DNA from: Pedobacter steynii
GTDB taxonomy: Bacteria; Bacteroidota; Bacteroidia; Sphingobacteriales; Sphingobacteriaceae
NCBI RefSeq assembly: GCF_001721645.1
Contig: NZ_CP017141.1
Location: 1 to 64,000, forward strand
DNA: 64,000 nucleotides
Direction of reading: 5' to 3'
Part shown: in pieces, positions 62,881 through 64,000 of the stretch
Layout: every line of letters starts with the position of its first letter
Position numbering within the stretch: the first letter of the stretch is position 1
Notes under the pieces: generated by a model
What the model was told of the DNA's origin: nothing
Databases searched by the model: none
Seen by the model: the letters and a program-made list of their open reading frames with translations, nothing else
Position numbers and translations under genes: made by a program

Positions 62881-64000
62881 TTATCCGCTTATCTTTAGGC
62901 CTTCAACAGGATTTTTACCTTTTTTCAGGATATATTCACTGTACAACAGGTAAGCTCCCGTTACCACTACCTGCTCCCCATTCTGCAAGCCGGCAGTGAT
63001 TTCCACCTGATTGTCGTTCTCTTCTCCTGTGTTTACCCGTTTAGGCTCAAAGCTATCCTTCCCTTTTTTGATCCAGACATGCATTCCTTTGCCATCTCTG
63101 ATCACCGCATCTACCGGTAAAGTCAGCACTGCGCTGTTGCTTCCGGAAGGAAGAAAAACATTGGCCTGAGCACCCGGTTGCCACTGATGATTTGGATTTG
63201 AAATGCTCCCCCGGATCTGGGTCAGCTGTGTTCCGGATTGTAACGCAGGGGTTATGAAACTGATGGTCATCTCCTGGGGCTGGTCTTCCCAACCCGGAAT
63301 CACCACCTTTACCCTTTGTCCTTCTTTGATTCCTTTTGCTTCGTTGGGATATACATCGGCTTCCACCCATAAATTCCCATAACCCTCCAGTCGAAGAATC
63401 GGACCTCCTTCGGTCACATACTGACCCTGATTCACATAAAGTTCTGCCACTACCCCACTTTCAGGGGCAAAGAAAGTGACGTAAGGATTTTTCTTCTGCG
63501 TGTGCAGCAGTTGCTGCACCTGCCCGGCAGATTGCCCATACAGCAACAGTTTTTGTTTTGCAGATTCAACAATCTGCTTTTCTATTTTTTCTCCCGGAAA
63601 TTGTTTCTCCTGAGCTACCGCCATCAGGTATTCCTGTTGTAAAGTAGCCAGCTGCTCGGAATACAATTGATATAAAGGCTGGCCTTTTTTTACCACTACA
63701 CCGGTTTCCCGGATGTATAATTGTTCTATCCGGCCGGCAATGCGGCTGGAAATATAACTGCTTTGTTCCGGGTCTACGGTCAGGCGTCCGTTCAGTTGTT
63801 TTGCGCCCGACAGGTTATTAACGCCAATCACCATGGTGGTAATGTTGGCCAGGGCCTGACGCTTCTCATCTACTGTCAATGCCTTTTCATTACTGTTCTT
63901 TTCAAAAGGCACCAGGTCCATTCCGCAGATTGGGCAGGTCGACATCTCTTCCTTAATCACCTGCGGGTGCATGGGACAGGTAAAAGTCTGTTTTTTAACC
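62881..64000 (-). CDS. cusB: RND efflux adaptor (CusB-like), 5' end outside the window
   Basis: This periplasmic adaptor protein of a heavy-metal RND exporter is incomplete: the frame stays open to the right window edge. It begins in view with a heavy-metal-binding domain, TCPMHPQV near 63960-63985, then CPICGMDLVP. A membrane-fusion body follows with GRIEQLYIRETGVVVKKGQPLYQLYS, the barrel-sandwich ending VAELYVNQGQYVTEGGPILRLEG, the beta-barrel and the membrane-proximal VVVTGAYLLYSEYILKKGKNP. An ATG at 63972 would cut through the metal-binding domain and is rejected. The role is copper or silver export by analogy with CusB. The symbol is assigned by domain pattern. Confidence 0.88.
   Translation of the reverse strand, partial: VKKQTFTCPMHPQVIKEEMSTCPICGMDLVPFEKNSNEKALTVDEKRQALANITTMVIGVNNLSGAKQLNGRLTVDPEQSSYISSRIAGRIEQLYIRETGVVVKKGQPLYQLYSEQLATLQQEYLMAVAQEKQFPGEKIEKQIVESAKQKLLLYGQSAGQVQQLLHTQKKNPYVTFFAPESGVVAELYVNQGQYVTEGGPILRLEGYGNLWVEADVYPNEAKGIKEGQRVKVVIPGWEDQPQEMTISFITPALQSGTQLTQIRGSISNPNHQWQPGAQANVFLPSGSNSAVLTLPVDAVIRDGKGMHVWIKKGKDSFEPKRVNTGEENDNQVEITAGLQNGEQVVVTGAYLLYSEYILKKGKNPVEGLKISG

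Noticed and set aside
1..64000. tRNA, rRNA, CRISPR array, prophage or conjugative element
   Set aside because: Both strands were read for these. No cloverleaf, rRNA segment, regular spacer-repeat series, integrase or transposase was recognised.

Overview
The window is a chromosomal segment from a member of the Bacteroidota, most likely family Sphingobacteriaceae and Pedobacter-like. The evidence is three SusC/SusD pairs, a FecI-type sigma factor with a FecR anti-sigma factor, promoter hexamers of the Bacteroidota TAnnTTTG type, few Shine-Dalgarno sequences, lipoproteins with a Cys-Lys-Lys start, and moderate GC. Genus is inferred from overall protein flavour, not from a search. No rRNA, tRNA, CRISPR array, transposase or phage gene was seen.

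Layout. 1-10.9 kb: dnaA with DnaA boxes upstream, an orphan VirJ-like lipoprotein, a PIF1/RecD-like helicase, an FtsX-type permease, a tetR/HMA-like/MFS efflux operon with a palindromic operator, a DUF1080 protein and a TPR protein. 11-14.8 kb: a large AsmA-like envelope protein overlapping a fatty acid hydroxylase gene. 14.9-24.0 kb (minus strand): a polysaccharide utilisation locus (PUL) for N-glycans, susC-susD-GH92 mannosidase-EndoH-like GH18-second GH18. 24.2-30.9 kb (plus strand, divergent): ECF sigma factor, FecR, a SusC with an N-terminal STN signalling domain, and SusD. A 33-bp bipartite motif is shared by the susC1 leader and the fecR leader, suggesting that one sigma/anti-sigma pair drives both halves. 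30.9-37.3 kb: an interrupted endonuclease/exonuclease/phosphatase gene, a repeat-containing intergenic region, a DUF6266-like gene, cysE-cysM, an L,D-transpeptidase and a cold-shock protein.

37.4-45.3 kb: an outer-membrane Omp85-type barrel fused to a domain with kinase-like motifs, a YdcF protein, a LytS/LytR two-component pair followed by a CocE-type hydrolase, and a DinB-family protein. 45.3-53.9 kb (minus strand): a second carbohydrate locus, GH36 alpha-galactosidase-susC-susD-GH28, with a 23-bp tandem repeat upstream. 54-64 kb: a DUF4397 lipoprotein, a DUF1003 membrane protein, an mprF-acvB operon (aminoacyl-phospholipid synthase/flippase plus its probable hydrolase), a Crp-like regulator with an SDR enzyme, and the end of a Cus-type metal efflux operon that runs off the right edge.

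Coherent themes are glycan foraging under sigma/anti-sigma control and envelope modification or defence (AsmA, L,D-transpeptidase, MprF/AcvB, Omp85 fusion, efflux). Many convergent gene pairs abut or overlap with no visible terminator, while several other junctions carry strong hairpins.
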